A DNA stretch of 64,000 bases from Nesterenkonia halotolerans (GCF_014874065.1 NZ_JADBEE010000002.1:62001-126000); one strand, 5' to 3'; counted from the first letter of the stretch, positions 52,040 to 60,731 are shown. Notes: generated by a model from the sequence alone, not told the origin. Made by a program: numbers and translations.

Positions 52040-53275
52040 ATGTCCGCACCGTCGATCGAGGCCCCGCAGCGGGTCGCCGGCCCCGCAGACGAGGCAGCCG
52101 CCACGCGACCCTTCAGCCCCTTCGAACGGTTCGGCCTCTCCGGGCGGATGCTCGACGTCGCCAACTGGCTCTCCGTGGCGGCCGCGGTCTACGTGCTGAT
52201 CACCGCGGTCAGCGTCATCGGCACCGGATTCAGCCTGGCCACTGGGGATCAGGCCGAGACGCTGTTCGGCTTCGCGACGAACCCCGTCGTGGGTCTGATG
52301 ATCGGCATCGTCGCCACCGCGCTGACCCAGTCCTCCTCCACCACCACCTCGGTGACCGTCGGCCTGGTCGCCGGCGGACTTCCGCTGGGCGTGGCCATCC
52401 CGATCATCCTCGGTGCCAACATCGGCACCACGCTGACCAACACCCTGGTCAGCCTCGGCATGGTTCGGGAGAAGGAGTCCTTCCGCCGCGGCTTCGCCGC
52501 CGCCACCGTGCATGACTTCTTCAATCTGATCGCGGTCGCGATCTTCCTTCCGCTGGAGATCATGTTCAGCCTGCTCGAGCGGATCTCCACCGCGATCGCC
52601 GGTATGGCCACAGGCTCCGACGGCGGCCCGGTCGCCGCAGTGCTCGGAGGCATCGGCTCCACGGTCAAGGGCGCCACCAAGCCGCTGGCGCACCTGATCG
52701 AGGACGCGCTGAGCTTCATCCCGGGCAGCCTGCAGGGCGTGGTCATGATCGTCGTCGCCGTCGGCCTGATCCTGCTGGTCATCAACTTCATCGGACGGCT
52801 GCTGAAGGTGCTGCTGGTGGGCAAGGCCCGTCAGGTGCTGCACGCCGCGATCGGTCGCGGCCCGGTGGCCGGCATCGGTTCCGGCGCCGCCGTGACGATC
52901 ATGGTGCAGTCCTCCTCCACCTCCACCGCGCTGATCGTGCCGCTGGCCGGTTCGGGCGCCTTCACGCTCAAGCAGATCTACCCCTTCACGCTGGGCACCA
53001 ACATCGGCACCACGGTCACCGCCCTGATCGCAGCCTTCGCCTTCGACGGCGCGGCGGGAGAGATCGCACTGACCGCGGCGCTCGCGCATCTGCTGTTCAA
53101 CGTGCTGGCCACGCTCGTGATCTTCTGCACCCCGTGGCTGCGCGATCTGCCTCCACGCGGTGCGACCTGGCTGGCAGATCTGGCAGCAGAGAAGAAGGTC
53201 TACGCCTTCGGATGGGTGTTCGGCGTGTTCATCGTGATCCCGCTGGCGCTGATCGGTGTCAGCACCCTCTTCTGA
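52040..53275 (+). CDS. Na/Pi cotransporter family protein (NptA-like)
   Basis: ATG 52040 (MSAPSIEAPQ) has AGAGGAGA 5 nt upstream; the frame from 51917 is leader sequence. The 411-residue protein contains the two inverted QSSS repeats of the family (ALTQSSSTTTSVTVGL and MVQSSSTSTALIVPL), each followed by a GANIGTT or GTNIGTT motif, and about eight membrane segments. It should import phosphate with sodium. The upstream PHO-box-like repeat supports a phosphate role. Confidence 0.9.
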   Translation: MSAPSIEAPQRVAGPADEAAATRPFSPFERFGLSGRMLDVANWLSVAAAVYVLITAVSVIGTGFSLATGDQAETLFGFATNPVVGLMIGIVATALTQSSSTTTSVTVGLVAGGLPLGVAIPIILGANIGTTLTNTLVSLGMVREKESFRRGFAAATVHDFFNLIAVAIFLPLEIMFSLLERISTAIAGMATGSDGGPVAAVLGGIGSTVKGATKPLAHLIEDALSFIPGSLQGVVMIVVAVGLILLVINFIGRLLKVLLVGKARQVLHAAIGRGPVAGIGSGAAVTIMVQSSSTSTALIVPLAGSGAFTLKQIYPFTLGTNIGTTVTALIAAFAFDGAAGEIALTAALAHLLFNVLATLVIFCTPWLRDLPPRGATWLADLAAEKKVYAFGWVFGVFIVIPLALIGVSTLF

Positions 53276-53306
53276 TCGCTTCCCCTCACCTCGCACACCC
53301 TCGATC

Positions 53307-53368
53307 AACCCCGCTGGTGGAGCTCTTCCGTGGAGACATCTCCGCAGGAGAACTCAGTCGGCGCGGTT
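53307..53368. repeat. Imperfect inverted repeat, degraded copy of the 53734-53795 element
   Basis: The left arm (53307-53330, beginning AACCCCGCTGGTGGAG) and right arm (53343-53368, ending CGGCGCGGTT) are related to each other. Both are related to the arms of the better-preserved element downstream of the next gene. The two copies flank the small membrane-protein gene. Confidence 0.55.
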
Positions 53369-53451
53369 TCTTGGTGGAGCCGGCCGCGCTACGGTGACAC
53401 CTGGACGTCGGCCGGATGGCCGACGTCGCGCCGTCGACTTTGAGGAGCCCC

Positions 53452-53748
53452 ATGAGCATTCCGACCCTGCTGGCCAGCGCTGACGCCAACCCGCTCCTGC
53501 CGAACGTCTGGGAGTCGCTGAGCTTCGGCCTGGGACTCGTCGTGCTGATCCCGGTGCTCATGCTTCTGCTGGGACTGTGGGCAGTGATCGCCGTCCTGCG
53601 TTCGCGGTCGATGTCGGTCACCACCAAGGCGGTTCTGCTGATCCTGGTCTTCATGGCTCCGTTCCTCGGCGCGATCCTGGCGCTGATCCTGTGCCACCAG
53701 GCCCGTCGCGAGAAGCACTCGCTGACATCAAGAACCCCCGCCTATTGA
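53452..53748 (+). CDS. PLDc_N-type small membrane protein
   Basis: ATG 53452 (MSIPTLLASADAN) has GAGGAG 5 nt upstream, which decides it over the ATG at 53416. The 98-residue protein has two membrane segments (about 20-46 and 56-79) with the linker LRSRSMSVTTKAVLLILVF and APFLGAILALIL, the PLDc_N pattern. There is no catalytic domain. Function is unknown. It is flanked by two copies of an inverted-repeat element, and the second overlaps its stop codon. Confidence 0.72.
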   Translation: MSIPTLLASADANPLLPNVWESLSFGLGLVVLIPVLMLLLGLWAVIAVLRSRSMSVTTKAVLLILVFMAPFLGAILALILCHQARREKHSLTSRTPAY

Positions 53749-53795
53749 GTTCTCCGGCAGATGCGTGATGACCGGAGAACTCAACCAGCGGGGGT
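53734..53795. repeat. Long inverted-repeat element (REP/MITE-like) at the end of the small gene
   Basis: TTGAGTTCTCCGG (53745-53757) pairs perfectly with CCGGAGAACTCAA (53772-53784). Outside a 3-nt internal loop, ACCCCCGC (53734-53741) pairs with GCGGGGGT (53788-53795). The element supplies the last codons and the TGA of the preceding gene and probably terminates both convergent transcripts. Confidence 0.65.
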
Positions 53796-53818
53796 GAGGC
53801 GGGGAGGGTCGAGCAGCG

Positions 53819-54307
53819 TCAGCGCATGTTGACGAACTGCAGGTCGGCGTCCTCGAAGCCCTTGAGCATCGCGATGACCTCCTGGAGGTCATCGCGGGAC
53901 TTAGAGGTCACCCGCAGCTCGTCGCCCTGAATCGTGGCTTTGACCGACTTCGGGCCTTCGTCGCGGATCTGCTTGGTGATCTTCTTCGCGGTCGCCTGGT
54001 CGATCCCCTCCTTGATGGTCCCCTCGATCCGGAACTCCTTGCCCGAGGCATAGGGTTCACCGGAGTCGAAGGACTTCAGCGAGATTCCGCGCTTGACCAG
54101 CTTGGAGCCGAAGACGTCCTCCACCGCTTTGGCGCGCTCCTCGGAGTTGGCCTTGATGAGCAGCTTCTCTCCGGAAAAGTCGATCTCCGCTCCGGTGCCC
54201 TTGAAGTCATAGCGCTGAGCGATCTCCTTCTGCGCCTGGTTCAACGCATTGGCGACCTCCTGCTTGTCCACTTTCGAGACGACGTCGAATGTCGAGTCCT
54301 TGGCCAT
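53819..54307 (-). CDS. YajQ family nucleotide-binding protein
   Basis: The 162-residue protein begins [20 protein letters not shown] and contains [12 protein letters not shown] and the late [26 protein letters not shown], all typical YajQ (DUF520) segments. Some members bind cyclic di-GMP; the cellular role in actinobacteria is unclear. AGGGAGG lies 6 nt before the ATG. It is divergent from the core MetE-like gene. Confidence 0.93.
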   Translation of the reverse strand: MAKDSTFDVVSKVDKQEVANALNQAQKEIAQRYDFKGTGAEIDFSGEKLLIKANSEERAKAVEDVFGSKLVKRGISLKSFDSGEPYASGKEFRIEGTIKEGIDQATAKKITKQIRDEGPKSVKATIQGDELRVTSKSRDDLQEVIAMLKGFEDADLQFVNMR

Positions 54308-54425
54308 GGGTGCCTCCCTGTCGGTGTCGATATCTGCCGATGAGTCTAATAGTCCTGTACAGCCGCCGCTCCTCTGCGGCTAGGATGAGGATTGAAGATA
54401 TGAACAAAAAAGGCGGAAGGCAATC

Positions 54426-55643
54426 ATGTCCGACAGCTCCATCCCGGTCACGCACGCAGGCTCGCTGCCCCGCACCGAGGAGCTCATCGCCGCCAATGCG
54501 GCGCGCGCGCTCGAACCTGACGGCTTCACGCTGCGCCGCACCCCGGAGTTCGAGACCCTGCTCTCCCAAGCGGTGGCGGACCTGGTCGCACGGCAGAGAA
54601 GCTACGGGGTGACCGTTCCCGGGGACGGGGAGTACGGGCACGCGATGACCTCTGCCGTGGACTACGGCGCCTGGTGGTCCTACGTCTTCCAGCGGGTCGG
54701 GGGACTCGAGCTGACCGGTGAAGACCTGTTCAGCTGGCCGCATGTGGAATCCAGCCCCGGGAACATCCAGCTGACGAACATGCTCCACCGGCGAGACTGG
54801 GTGCGGTTCAGGCAGGCCTACTCGGATCCACATTCCGGCATCGCCACCGGCAAGACCGCCACCGCGTTCCCCTCCACCACTGGCGAGCTCAGCTGGCGGG
54901 GCCAGGCCGCCGTGGACTCCGACATCGCAAACCTGCGGGCCGGACTCGACGCGGCAGGCGCGGAGACCGGATTCCTCACCTCGCTGTCGCCGGGCTCCGG
55001 TGCACGCATCCCCAATCGGCACTACGCGAGCGAGGAGGAGCACATCTGGGCCTGGGCAGAGGTGATGCGCCATGAGTATCAGGCGATCACCGATGCCGGG
55101 CTGATCGTGCAGATCGATGATCCCTCGGTGGCGGAGAACTGGGATCAGATCTCCCCGGAGCCATCCGTGGAGGACTACAGACGGTTCACCCAGATCCGCA
55201 TCGAGGCGCTGAACTGGGCGCTGCGCGGCATCCCGGAGGAGCAGGTGCGGTTCCACCTGTGCTGGGGCTCCTGGCACGGCCCGCACACCACCGACATCGA
55301 GTTCCGACACATCGTGGACCTGATGCTCGGCGTCAACGCGAAGTACTACGCCTTCGAAGCAGCCAATGCGCGCCACGAGCACGAGTACCGCATCTGGGAG
55401 GATGTCGCGCTGCCTGAGGGCAAGGTGATCGCGCCCGGGATCGTCTCTCATGCCACGAATGTGGTGGAACACCCCGAGCTGGTCGCTCAGCGCATCGAAC
55501 GCTTTGCCCGCCTGGTCGGTGCAGAGAACGTGATCGCCTCCACCGACTGCGGGCTGGGTGGCCGGCTGCATCCGCAGATCGCCCACGCGAAGCTCGAGAC
55601 CCTGGGGCTCGGCGCCGCCCTGGCGGCTCAGCGCCTCTTCTGA
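54426..55643 (+). CDS. Core MetE-like (cobalamin-independent methionine synthase II) protein
   Basis: The 405-residue protein matches only the catalytic C-terminal half of MetE. Its zinc ligands are present: H277 and C279 in FHLCWGSWHG, a glutamate in YAFEAANARHEHEY and a cysteine in STDCGLGGRL. Full MetE is about 750 residues, with an N-terminal domain for polyglutamyl methyl-THF. Core-only proteins may use other methyl donors, so methionine synthesis is not certain. GGAAGG precedes the ATG. It converges with the MocR-type gene 14 nt away. Confidence 0.82.
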   Translation: MSDSSIPVTHAGSLPRTEELIAANAARALEPDGFTLRRTPEFETLLSQAVADLVARQRSYGVTVPGDGEYGHAMTSAVDYGAWWSYVFQRVGGLELTGEDLFSWPHVESSPGNIQLTNMLHRRDWVRFRQAYSDPHSGIATGKTATAFPSTTGELSWRGQAAVDSDIANLRAGLDAAGAETGFLTSLSPGSGARIPNRHYASEEEHIWAWAEVMRHEYQAITDAGLIVQIDDPSVAENWDQISPEPSVEDYRRFTQIRIEALNWALRGIPEEQVRFHLCWGSWHGPHTTDIEFRHIVDLMLGVNAKYYAFEAANARHEHEYRIWEDVALPEGKVIAPGIVSHATNVVEHPELVAQRIERFARLVGAENVIASTDCGLGGRLHPQIAHAKLETLGLGAALAAQRLF

Positions 55644-55657
55644 TCGCGCCCTGCGTC

Positions 55658-57025
55658 TCAGACGAAGGTGGAGTTCAGCCCCTCCTCAGTGGCCTGAAGG
55701 ACCAGCTGCGCGAGACCCCGGAGCAGCTCTTCGTCCTCGGGCAGCTGAGCGATCGAGAGGCGCAGCAGCCCCGTGGGCTGTTCGGTGAGGTGCGATCCGC
55801 TGCCCACGTCGAGGATCACGCCCTGGGCGCTCAAGGTCAGCGCCGCTGCCTGCTCGTCGGGCACCTCCACCCAGATCGCCCAGCTGGCCGGTCCCGCGTG
55901 GACCGTGAGGCCAGCCTCGGTGAAGGCCTTCAGCGCCATCCGGCGCCGGGTGGCATACCGTGTCCGGGCGCTGCTGACCCGCCGGGCGGCCGCGGGGTCG
56001 CGGAGCAGGAACGCCAGCGTGTGCTGCAGGATCCTGCTGTTCGAGCTGACGCCGCCTGAACGCTGCGCGATAGCTCGGGAGATCAGCGGCTTCGGTCCGA
56101 CGAGCACAGCGGTGCGCAGGTCCATGCCGTAGGCACGCTCGAAGCCGATGACCCGCAGTGTGCGTTCCGGAAGGTGTGCCTCCAGGGAGTGGTTGAAGGG
56201 CTCCCGCTCCGCGAGCGGGCCGAGCGGATCCTCCTCGATGACTATCGTCTCGGGGGAGGAGTCCAGGATCTGCTGAAGCTCCTGCGCGCGCTCGGCGTCG
56301 AGCACGTGCCGCGGTGAGAAGGCGCCGCCGGGGCTGTGGACGAAGGCTGTGGCGCCGGCGTCGACCGCTTCCTGGAGCGCCGCGGGCACCGGTCCGAGCG
56401 CGTCCACTGGCACTGCCATCATGTGCAGGCCCAGGCTGCGGGGTACGGAGAGGTAGCCGGGGGGTGCCGGCTCCTCCACCGCGATCAGGTCACCGGGGCG
56501 GGTGGCAGCTTTGGTCGCGAGCCAGAGCCCCTCCGTGGCGGAGGAGACAGTGGCGAGGCTCCGTGAGCGCGACTCGGCGGGCCATTGACCCAGCTTCTTC
56601 TCCACGGCCCGTTGGAGTTCGGGCAGGATGTGCTCCCGGCTCCAGCTGTGCAGATCAGATTGCTTCAGGCTGCGCTGCAGCCCCTCTTCCAGAGACGGCA
56701 GCAGTCGCAGGTCAGGGCTGCAGTGCAGCAGGTCCACGCCGGCCCAGCTGCGGAAGCTCTTGCCGCCTACCTCGCCGGGCTCCACGATTCGGGTCCCACC
56801 GCGTCGCCGCGTCTCGACCAGGTTGGACTCGCGCAGCAGACTCCACGCCTGAGCGATCGTGCCCACGCTGACCCCGAGTTCAGTGGCGAGGTCGCGCACG
56901 GTGGGAAGTCGCATGCCGGCAGAGAGTGTGCCGGAGCTGATGAGTTCACGGACCTGCTCGGCAATGCCGGCCGGGCCGCGCTCGCTCAGGTTCTCGGCAA
57001 GAGTTTCGGCCTCGATATCGGCCAC
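55658..57025 (-). CDS. MocR-type GntR/aminotransferase-fold regulator lacking the PLP lysine
   Basis: The 455-residue protein has an N-terminal GntR winged helix (about 14-82: GIAEQVRELISSGTLSAGMR, ATELGVSVGTIAQAW) joined to a fold-type I aminotransferase domain. In MocR proteins the internal aldimine lysine sits in an SxFSKxLAPGLR segment. Here the aligned segment reads GFERAYGMDLR (294-304), with R297 in the lysine position. The usual EDDY segment is EEDP (264-267). PLP binding is therefore doubtful. GTG 57025 has AAGGAG 5 nt upstream. Confidence 0.8.
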   Translation of the reverse strand: MADIEAETLAENLSERGPAGIAEQVRELISSGTLSAGMRLPTVRDLATELGVSVGTIAQAWSLLRESNLVETRRRGGTRIVEPGEVGGKSFRSWAGVDLLHCSPDLRLLPSLEEGLQRSLKQSDLHSWSREHILPELQRAVEKKLGQWPAESRSRSLATVSSATEGLWLATKAATRPGDLIAVEEPAPPGYLSVPRSLGLHMMAVPVDALGPVPAALQEAVDAGATAFVHSPGGAFSPRHVLDAERAQELQQILDSSPETIVIEEDPLGPLAEREPFNHSLEAHLPERTLRVIGFERAYGMDLRTAVLVGPKPLISRAIAQRSGGVSSNSRILQHTLAFLLRDPAAARRVSSARTRYATRRRMALKAFTEAGLTVHAGPASWAIWVEVPDEQAAALTLSAQGVILDVGSGSHLTEQPTGLLRLSIAQLPEDEELLRGLAQLVLQATEEGLNSTFV

Positions 57026-57247
57026 GTTGCTCCTTGGAAGTCGGTGCAGGGGAGGGCGTGCCGCATCGCGGAGGATCAGAACGGGATCTTCGCTCGGGCA
57101 CGAATATTGCGCCCCACGATACTCCTAGTCTGTGGATCAGGATTCGAGAATTCCCCGCATCTTCGCTAAAGTTATGGGGTGCCGAGCACAGGGGCATGAA
57201 AAAATACGGCACGGAGAATGGCCTCAGGTCACACCGTGTGGTTGCGC

Positions 57248-57329
57248 GGCAGATTACCCGAGCGGCCAAAGGGGGCTGACTGTAAATCAGCTGGCATCGC
57301 CTACGGGGGTTCGAATCCCTCATCTGCCA
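57248..57329 (+). tRNA. tRNA-Tyr (anticodon GTA)
   Basis: The acceptor stem GGCAGAT pairs with ATCTGCC, with discriminator A at 57329. The anticodon stem GCTGA/TCAGC holds loop CTGTAAA with GTA at 57282-57284. A long variable arm marks it as a class II tRNA, and GGTTCGAATCC is the T-loop region. CCA is not encoded. A TAAAGT -10-like box at 57167-57172 may drive it. Confidence 0.95.
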
Positions 57330-57337
57330 CATCACCG

Positions 57338-57381
57338 CTGAAGGGCGGGTCGGATCACGATGATCCCGGCCCGCCCTTCAG
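57338..57381 (+). terminator. Terminator hairpin after tRNA-Tyr
   Basis: CTGAAGGGCGGG (57338-57349) pairs perfectly with CCCGCCCTTCAG (57370-57381). An inner GGATC/GATCC stem continues it, and TCTCTCC follows. Confidence 0.7.
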
Positions 57382-57507
57382 TCTCTCCAGGGCCAGGTCC
57401 CGTTGTTTCCACTGCTCGGCGGAGTCTTTCAGCTAGCCGCTTAAGAGCCCGGGGCACGGTCCCGCGGGGGCCGACAAGATCGAGGTGCTCGCGTAGGGTG
57501 GCGAGGC

Positions 57508-57891
57508 ATGGCTACCACTGATCTGACCACCACTGACTTCCAGCAGACCCTTGAGGACAATGACATTCTGCTCGTTGACTTCTGGGCTGACTGGTGCGGG
57601 CCCTGCAAGCAGTTCGCGCCGGTCTACTCCAAGGTATCCGAGAAGCACCCGGACGTGACCTTCGGCAAGGTGGACACGGAGGCCGAGCGCGAACTTGCCG
57701 CCGCCGCGAACATCACCTCGATCCCCACTCTGATGGCCTTCCGCGAAAAGGTTCTGGTCTTCTCCCAGCCTGGCGCGCTGAACGCCGAGCAGCTGACCGA
57801 GGTCATCACTGCAGTCAAGGACCTGGACATGAACGAGGTCCACAAGCAGATCGCCGAGGATCAGGCGCAGGGCGAGACGCCCCAGAGCTGA
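57508..57891 (+). CDS. trxA: Thioredoxin
   Basis: The 127-residue protein has the active site WCGPCK in LVDFWADWCGPCKQFAP, the cis-proline TSIPTLMAF, and an acidic/Gln-rich C-terminal extension. It is a cytoplasmic disulfide reductant and could feed CcdA. TAGGGT (57494-57499) lies 8 nt before the ATG, with a close GAGG. Confidence 0.93.
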   Translation: MATTDLTTTDFQQTLEDNDILLVDFWADWCGPCKQFAPVYSKVSEKHPDVTFGKVDTEAERELAAAANITSIPTLMAFREKVLVFSQPGALNAEQLTEVITAVKDLDMNEVHKQIAEDQAQGETPQS

Positions 57892-57927
57892 CTCGAGCAC
57901 CCACGCAAGCCCACGCGTCCAGCGCGC

Positions 57928-57967
57928 GACTCCGGCGGATCACCGACTTCGGTGGTCCGCCGGAGTC
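57928..57967. terminator. 19-bp hairpin between convergent trxA and AlkA-like gene
   Basis: GACTCCGGCGGA (57928-57939) pairs perfectly with TCCGCCGGAGTC (57956-57967). A T-G pair and an inner CACCGA/TCGGTG stem extend it around a 2-nt tip. It overlaps the last codons of the glycosylase gene. Confidence 0.7.
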
Positions 57968-59001
57968 AGTTTCGGGCCGTATTTCTGGTGCTGGAACCCG
58001 GAGAGCTTGAGCAGGCGGATCACGCGCTGACGGTGCGGGGCGTAGGGAGCGAGCAGCTGGAGCATCCCCGCGTCGTCGGTGCGCTGGCCGGTCATCGCGG
58101 CGCCGACGAAGTTGCTCAGGTGATAATCCCCGACGGCGGGAAGATCCGCAGAGCCGTGCGATCGCTGCAGAGCCTCTGCCACGGTCCATTCACCGATCCC
58201 AGGGATGGATCGCAGCCTGACCCCGAGTGCCGCCACCGCTTCGGTCTCGGCCGGGGTCTCGGCGCTGAGCTGGTGGATCCTTCTCGCGCGTTCGGCCACC
58301 CGCTGGATGGTCTTTGACAGCGCCGGCTGCACCCAGAGCCGGTGCCATTCCCAGGACGGCACCGCGCGCAGCTGGTCTCCCGTCAGCGGCAGTCGCATCC
58401 ACTCTGGGGATGGCACCCCGCGCGAGGACGGCGGGGGTGCCCCATGTCGGCGCAGCAGCTGGCGCCATCCGGCGCGCGCCTGATCGTGGGTGACCTTCTG
58501 CTCCAGCGTGGCGGTCACGAGCTGATCGAACAGCGCGCCGGTGGCGGGCAGCCGGACACCGGGATGACGACGACGCACCCGCGCCAACGCGGCCGAGGTC
58601 TCGTCTCCGAGGGCGTCGAGCAGGAGCTCAAGGTCCCGCCAGTCATCGAGGCAGCCGAGCAGCTGCCCCGCCCGGAGCTCGGCCAGCTCGGCCACTTCCT
58701 GGGCGCCTGCACGGTCGGCGCTCGCGGCGGCCACCCGCACCCGCACCGTCGAGGGCCCGAGCTGGTCGAAGCGCAGGCTGGCCTGGCCGCGCTGCAGGCC
58801 GTGGGCGTCAAAGATCCGCTGGCACATCCACGCCCCGGCGCCAGGAGTCCCGCGCGGACCACCGGTCATGGCTGCCGAGCCCGGATCCAGACGGATGCTG
58901 GGATCCCCGGCCCCGCGCTGGAGCACTCCCAGCGTGCGAGGCAGGTCGAACGGCTCCTGGAGATCCAGGAGAACCTCGCTGCCGTGCCCCGCCGTGGTCA
59001 T
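57940..59001 (-). CDS. DNA-3-methyladenine glycosylase II family protein (AlkA-like)
   Basis: ATG 59001 (MTTAGHGSEVLL) is chosen because the frame from 59121 would run through the 22-nt tandem repeats. The 353-residue protein has the HhH-GPD motif RLRSIPGIGEWTVAEALQR and the catalytic aspartate in VGDYHLSNFVG. An AlkA N-terminal-like domain precedes it. It should excise alkylated bases. GAAGG sits directly before the ATG, and CAGAGT ends 6 nt before it. Confidence 0.85.
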   Translation of the reverse strand: MTTAGHGSEVLLDLQEPFDLPRTLGVLQRGAGDPSIRLDPGSAAMTGGPRGTPGAGAWMCQRIFDAHGLQRGQASLRFDQLGPSTVRVRVAAASADRAGAQEVAELAELRAGQLLGCLDDWRDLELLLDALGDETSAALARVRRRHPGVRLPATGALFDQLVTATLEQKVTHDQARAGWRQLLRRHGAPPPSSRGVPSPEWMRLPLTGDQLRAVPSWEWHRLWVQPALSKTIQRVAERARRIHQLSAETPAETEAVAALGVRLRSIPGIGEWTVAEALQRSHGSADLPAVGDYHLSNFVGAAMTGQRTDDAGMLQLLAPYAPHRQRVIRLLKLSGFQHQKYGPKLTPADHRSR

Positions 59002-59059
59002 GCCTTCACTCTGGCACATCGGTGGGACATCTCCGATGCGTCGCGGACGGCGCGCTCGC

Positions 59060-59125
59060 CCCACCCGCGAGATCCACTCGTCCCACCCGCGATAGCCACT
59101 GGCCCCACCCGCGATAGCCACTGGT
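59060..59125. repeat. Three tandem 22-bp repeats between the AlkA-like gene and CBS
   Basis: Three units start at 59060, 59082 and 59104. Each begins CCCACCCGCGA; units two and three are identical except the last base (both read CCCACCCGCGATAGCCACTG then GC or GT), while the first has diverged. Exact 22-bp spacing places them on one DNA face (two turns). They lie in the divergent promoter region of two genes. Confidence 0.7.
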
Positions 59126-59182
59126 CACTCGGGCGAGATTTCGCCGAAAGACAGATCCTGCCCCGATGTCGGTGGGCATCGG

Positions 59183-59188
59183 TAGAGT
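59183..59188 (+). promoter_or_regulatory. -10 box of leaderless CBS gene
   Basis: TAGAGT lies 7 nt before ATG 59196 and decides that start over the frame from 59166. Confidence 0.5.
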
Positions 59189-59195
59189 TGGCGGC

Positions 59196-60731
59196 ATGAA
59201 ATATGCCCAGTCTGTCGTCGAGCTGATCGGCGGCACCCCTCTGGTGCGGCTGAATCGCGTGACCGAAGGTCTCTCCGCCACCATCCTCGTCAAGCTCGAG
59301 TATCTGAACCCGGGTGGGTCCATCAAGGACCGCATCGCGCTCAAGATGATCGAGGAGGCTGAGGCCGCAGGTTCGCTGAAGCCCGGGGGAGTCGTGGTCG
59401 AACCCACCTCCGGCAACACCGGCGTCGGACTGGCCCTGGTCGCCCAGCAGAAGGGGTACCGAGCAGTCTTCGTCACCGTGCCCAAGGTGGCGGTGGAGAA
59501 GCGCGACGTGCTGCGCGCCTATGGCGCCGACGTCGTCGTCGGACCCGCCGGCGTCCCCTCGGAGTCCGCCCTGTCCTACTACGGGATCTCAGACCAGCTC
59601 GCCGAGGAGATCGACGGCGGCTACAAGCCTGACCAGTTCTCCAATCCGGCCGCACCGAACTCGCACTACGAGACCACCGGCCCGGAGATCTGGGAGGACA
59701 CCGAAGGCAGGATCACCCACCTGGTCGTCGGCGCAGGCACAGGCGGCACGGTCACCGGCACCGGCCGGTACCTGAAAGAGGTCTCCGCAGACCGCGACTC
59801 CGGACCGGTCCGCGTGGTCGTCGCCGATCCCGACGGCTCCATCTACTCCGGCGGCGAAGGTCGGCCGTACTTCGTCGAAGGTGTCGGGGAGGACATCTGG
59901 GTCAAGAACTACGACGCCAGCATCCCGGATGAGCACCACTCCATCACTGACGCCGAGTCCTTCGCCATGGCCCGTCGACTCGCCACCGAGGAGGGTCTGC
60001 TGGTCGGCGGATCCTCCGGCACCGCCGTGGTCGCGGCGCTGCGCATCGCGAAGGACCTCGGTCCCGAAGATGTCGTGGTCGCCGTGCTCCCCGACTCCGG
60101 ACGCGGCTATCTGGGCAAGATCTTCAATGACCAGTGGATGATCGACCACGGCTTCGGCGAGGTCGTCTCACACTCCAGCGGGGTGGAGATCACCGTGAAG
60201 TCCTCCCAGGAGCTCTCGGATGCGGTCGCCCACGGGGTCATCGGCACACGCGCAGAACACCCCGAGGCGCAGACCAGCAAGGACCACTCCGAGGTGTTCA
60301 CCGCCGCAGACGTCCTGGGCGGCAAGCGCTCGCTCTTCTCCTCGGCCATGCCCGAGGTGGTGTCGATCTCCCGCGAGACCACGCTGCGTGACGCCGTCTC
60401 GGTGATGAACCGCTACGGCATCGACATCGTCCCGGTGATCGATCAGCCCGGACGCGTGGCCCGCATCGGGGAGGTCTACGGCGTCGTCGACGTCACCCAC
60501 CTCTCCGAAGCGATGATCATGGGCCACGCCACGGCCGATGAGCTGGTCGTCGACCACCTGCGCACCGAGCTGCCCCTGGTCGGCATCACCGAGACCGTCC
60601 CGCAGATCTTGAAGAAGCTCAGGAGCAATCCCACCCTGCTCGCCGCTGAGAACGGCGACATCGTGGGTGTGCTCACCCGAAATGACTTGCTGGCCCACCT
60701 CTCCAGTTCAGAGCAGAAGGAGAACCGATGA
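59196..60731 (+). CDS. Cystathionine beta-synthase with CBS-domain pair
   Basis: The 511-residue protein condenses serine and homocysteine to cystathionine. It has the PLP-dependent fold-type II core with the lysine in NPGGSIKDRIALKM, SGNTGVGLALVAQ, the phosphate-binding GAGTGGTVTGTGRY and a later GGSSGTAVVAAL. Two C-terminal CBS domains (about 375-505) follow. No haem-binding N-terminus is visible. The metB-like gene overlaps its stop by 4 nt, giving a transsulfuration operon. Three 22-bp repeats lie about 70 nt upstream. Confidence 0.93.
   Translation: MKYAQSVVELIGGTPLVRLNRVTEGLSATILVKLEYLNPGGSIKDRIALKMIEEAEAAGSLKPGGVVVEPTSGNTGVGLALVAQQKGYRAVFVTVPKVAVEKRDVLRAYGADVVVGPAGVPSESALSYYGISDQLAEEIDGGYKPDQFSNPAAPNSHYETTGPEIWEDTEGRITHLVVGAGTGGTVTGTGRYLKEVSADRDSGPVRVVVADPDGSIYSGGEGRPYFVEGVGEDIWVKNYDASIPDEHHSITDAESFAMARRLATEEGLLVGGSSGTAVVAALRIAKDLGPEDVVVAVLPDSGRGYLGKIFNDQWMIDHGFGEVVSHSSGVEITVKSSQELSDAVAHGVIGTRAEHPEAQTSKDHSEVFTAADVLGGKRSLFSSAMPEVVSISRETTLRDAVSVMNRYGIDIVPVIDQPGRVARIGEVYGVVDVTHLSEAMIMGHATADELVVDHLRTELPLVGITETVPQILKKLRSNPTLLAAENGDIVGVLTRNDLLAHLSSSEQKENR

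Noticed and set aside
51932..53308. 458-residue reverse ORF opposite the Na/Pi cotransporter
   Set aside because: Composition is shadow-like (Asp/Gly/Gln/Arg repeats); the forward frame has the paired QSSS repeats.
59060..59125. 22-bp tandem repeats considered as a CRISPR array
   Set aside because: There are no unique spacers and no cas genes; units are directly adjacent.
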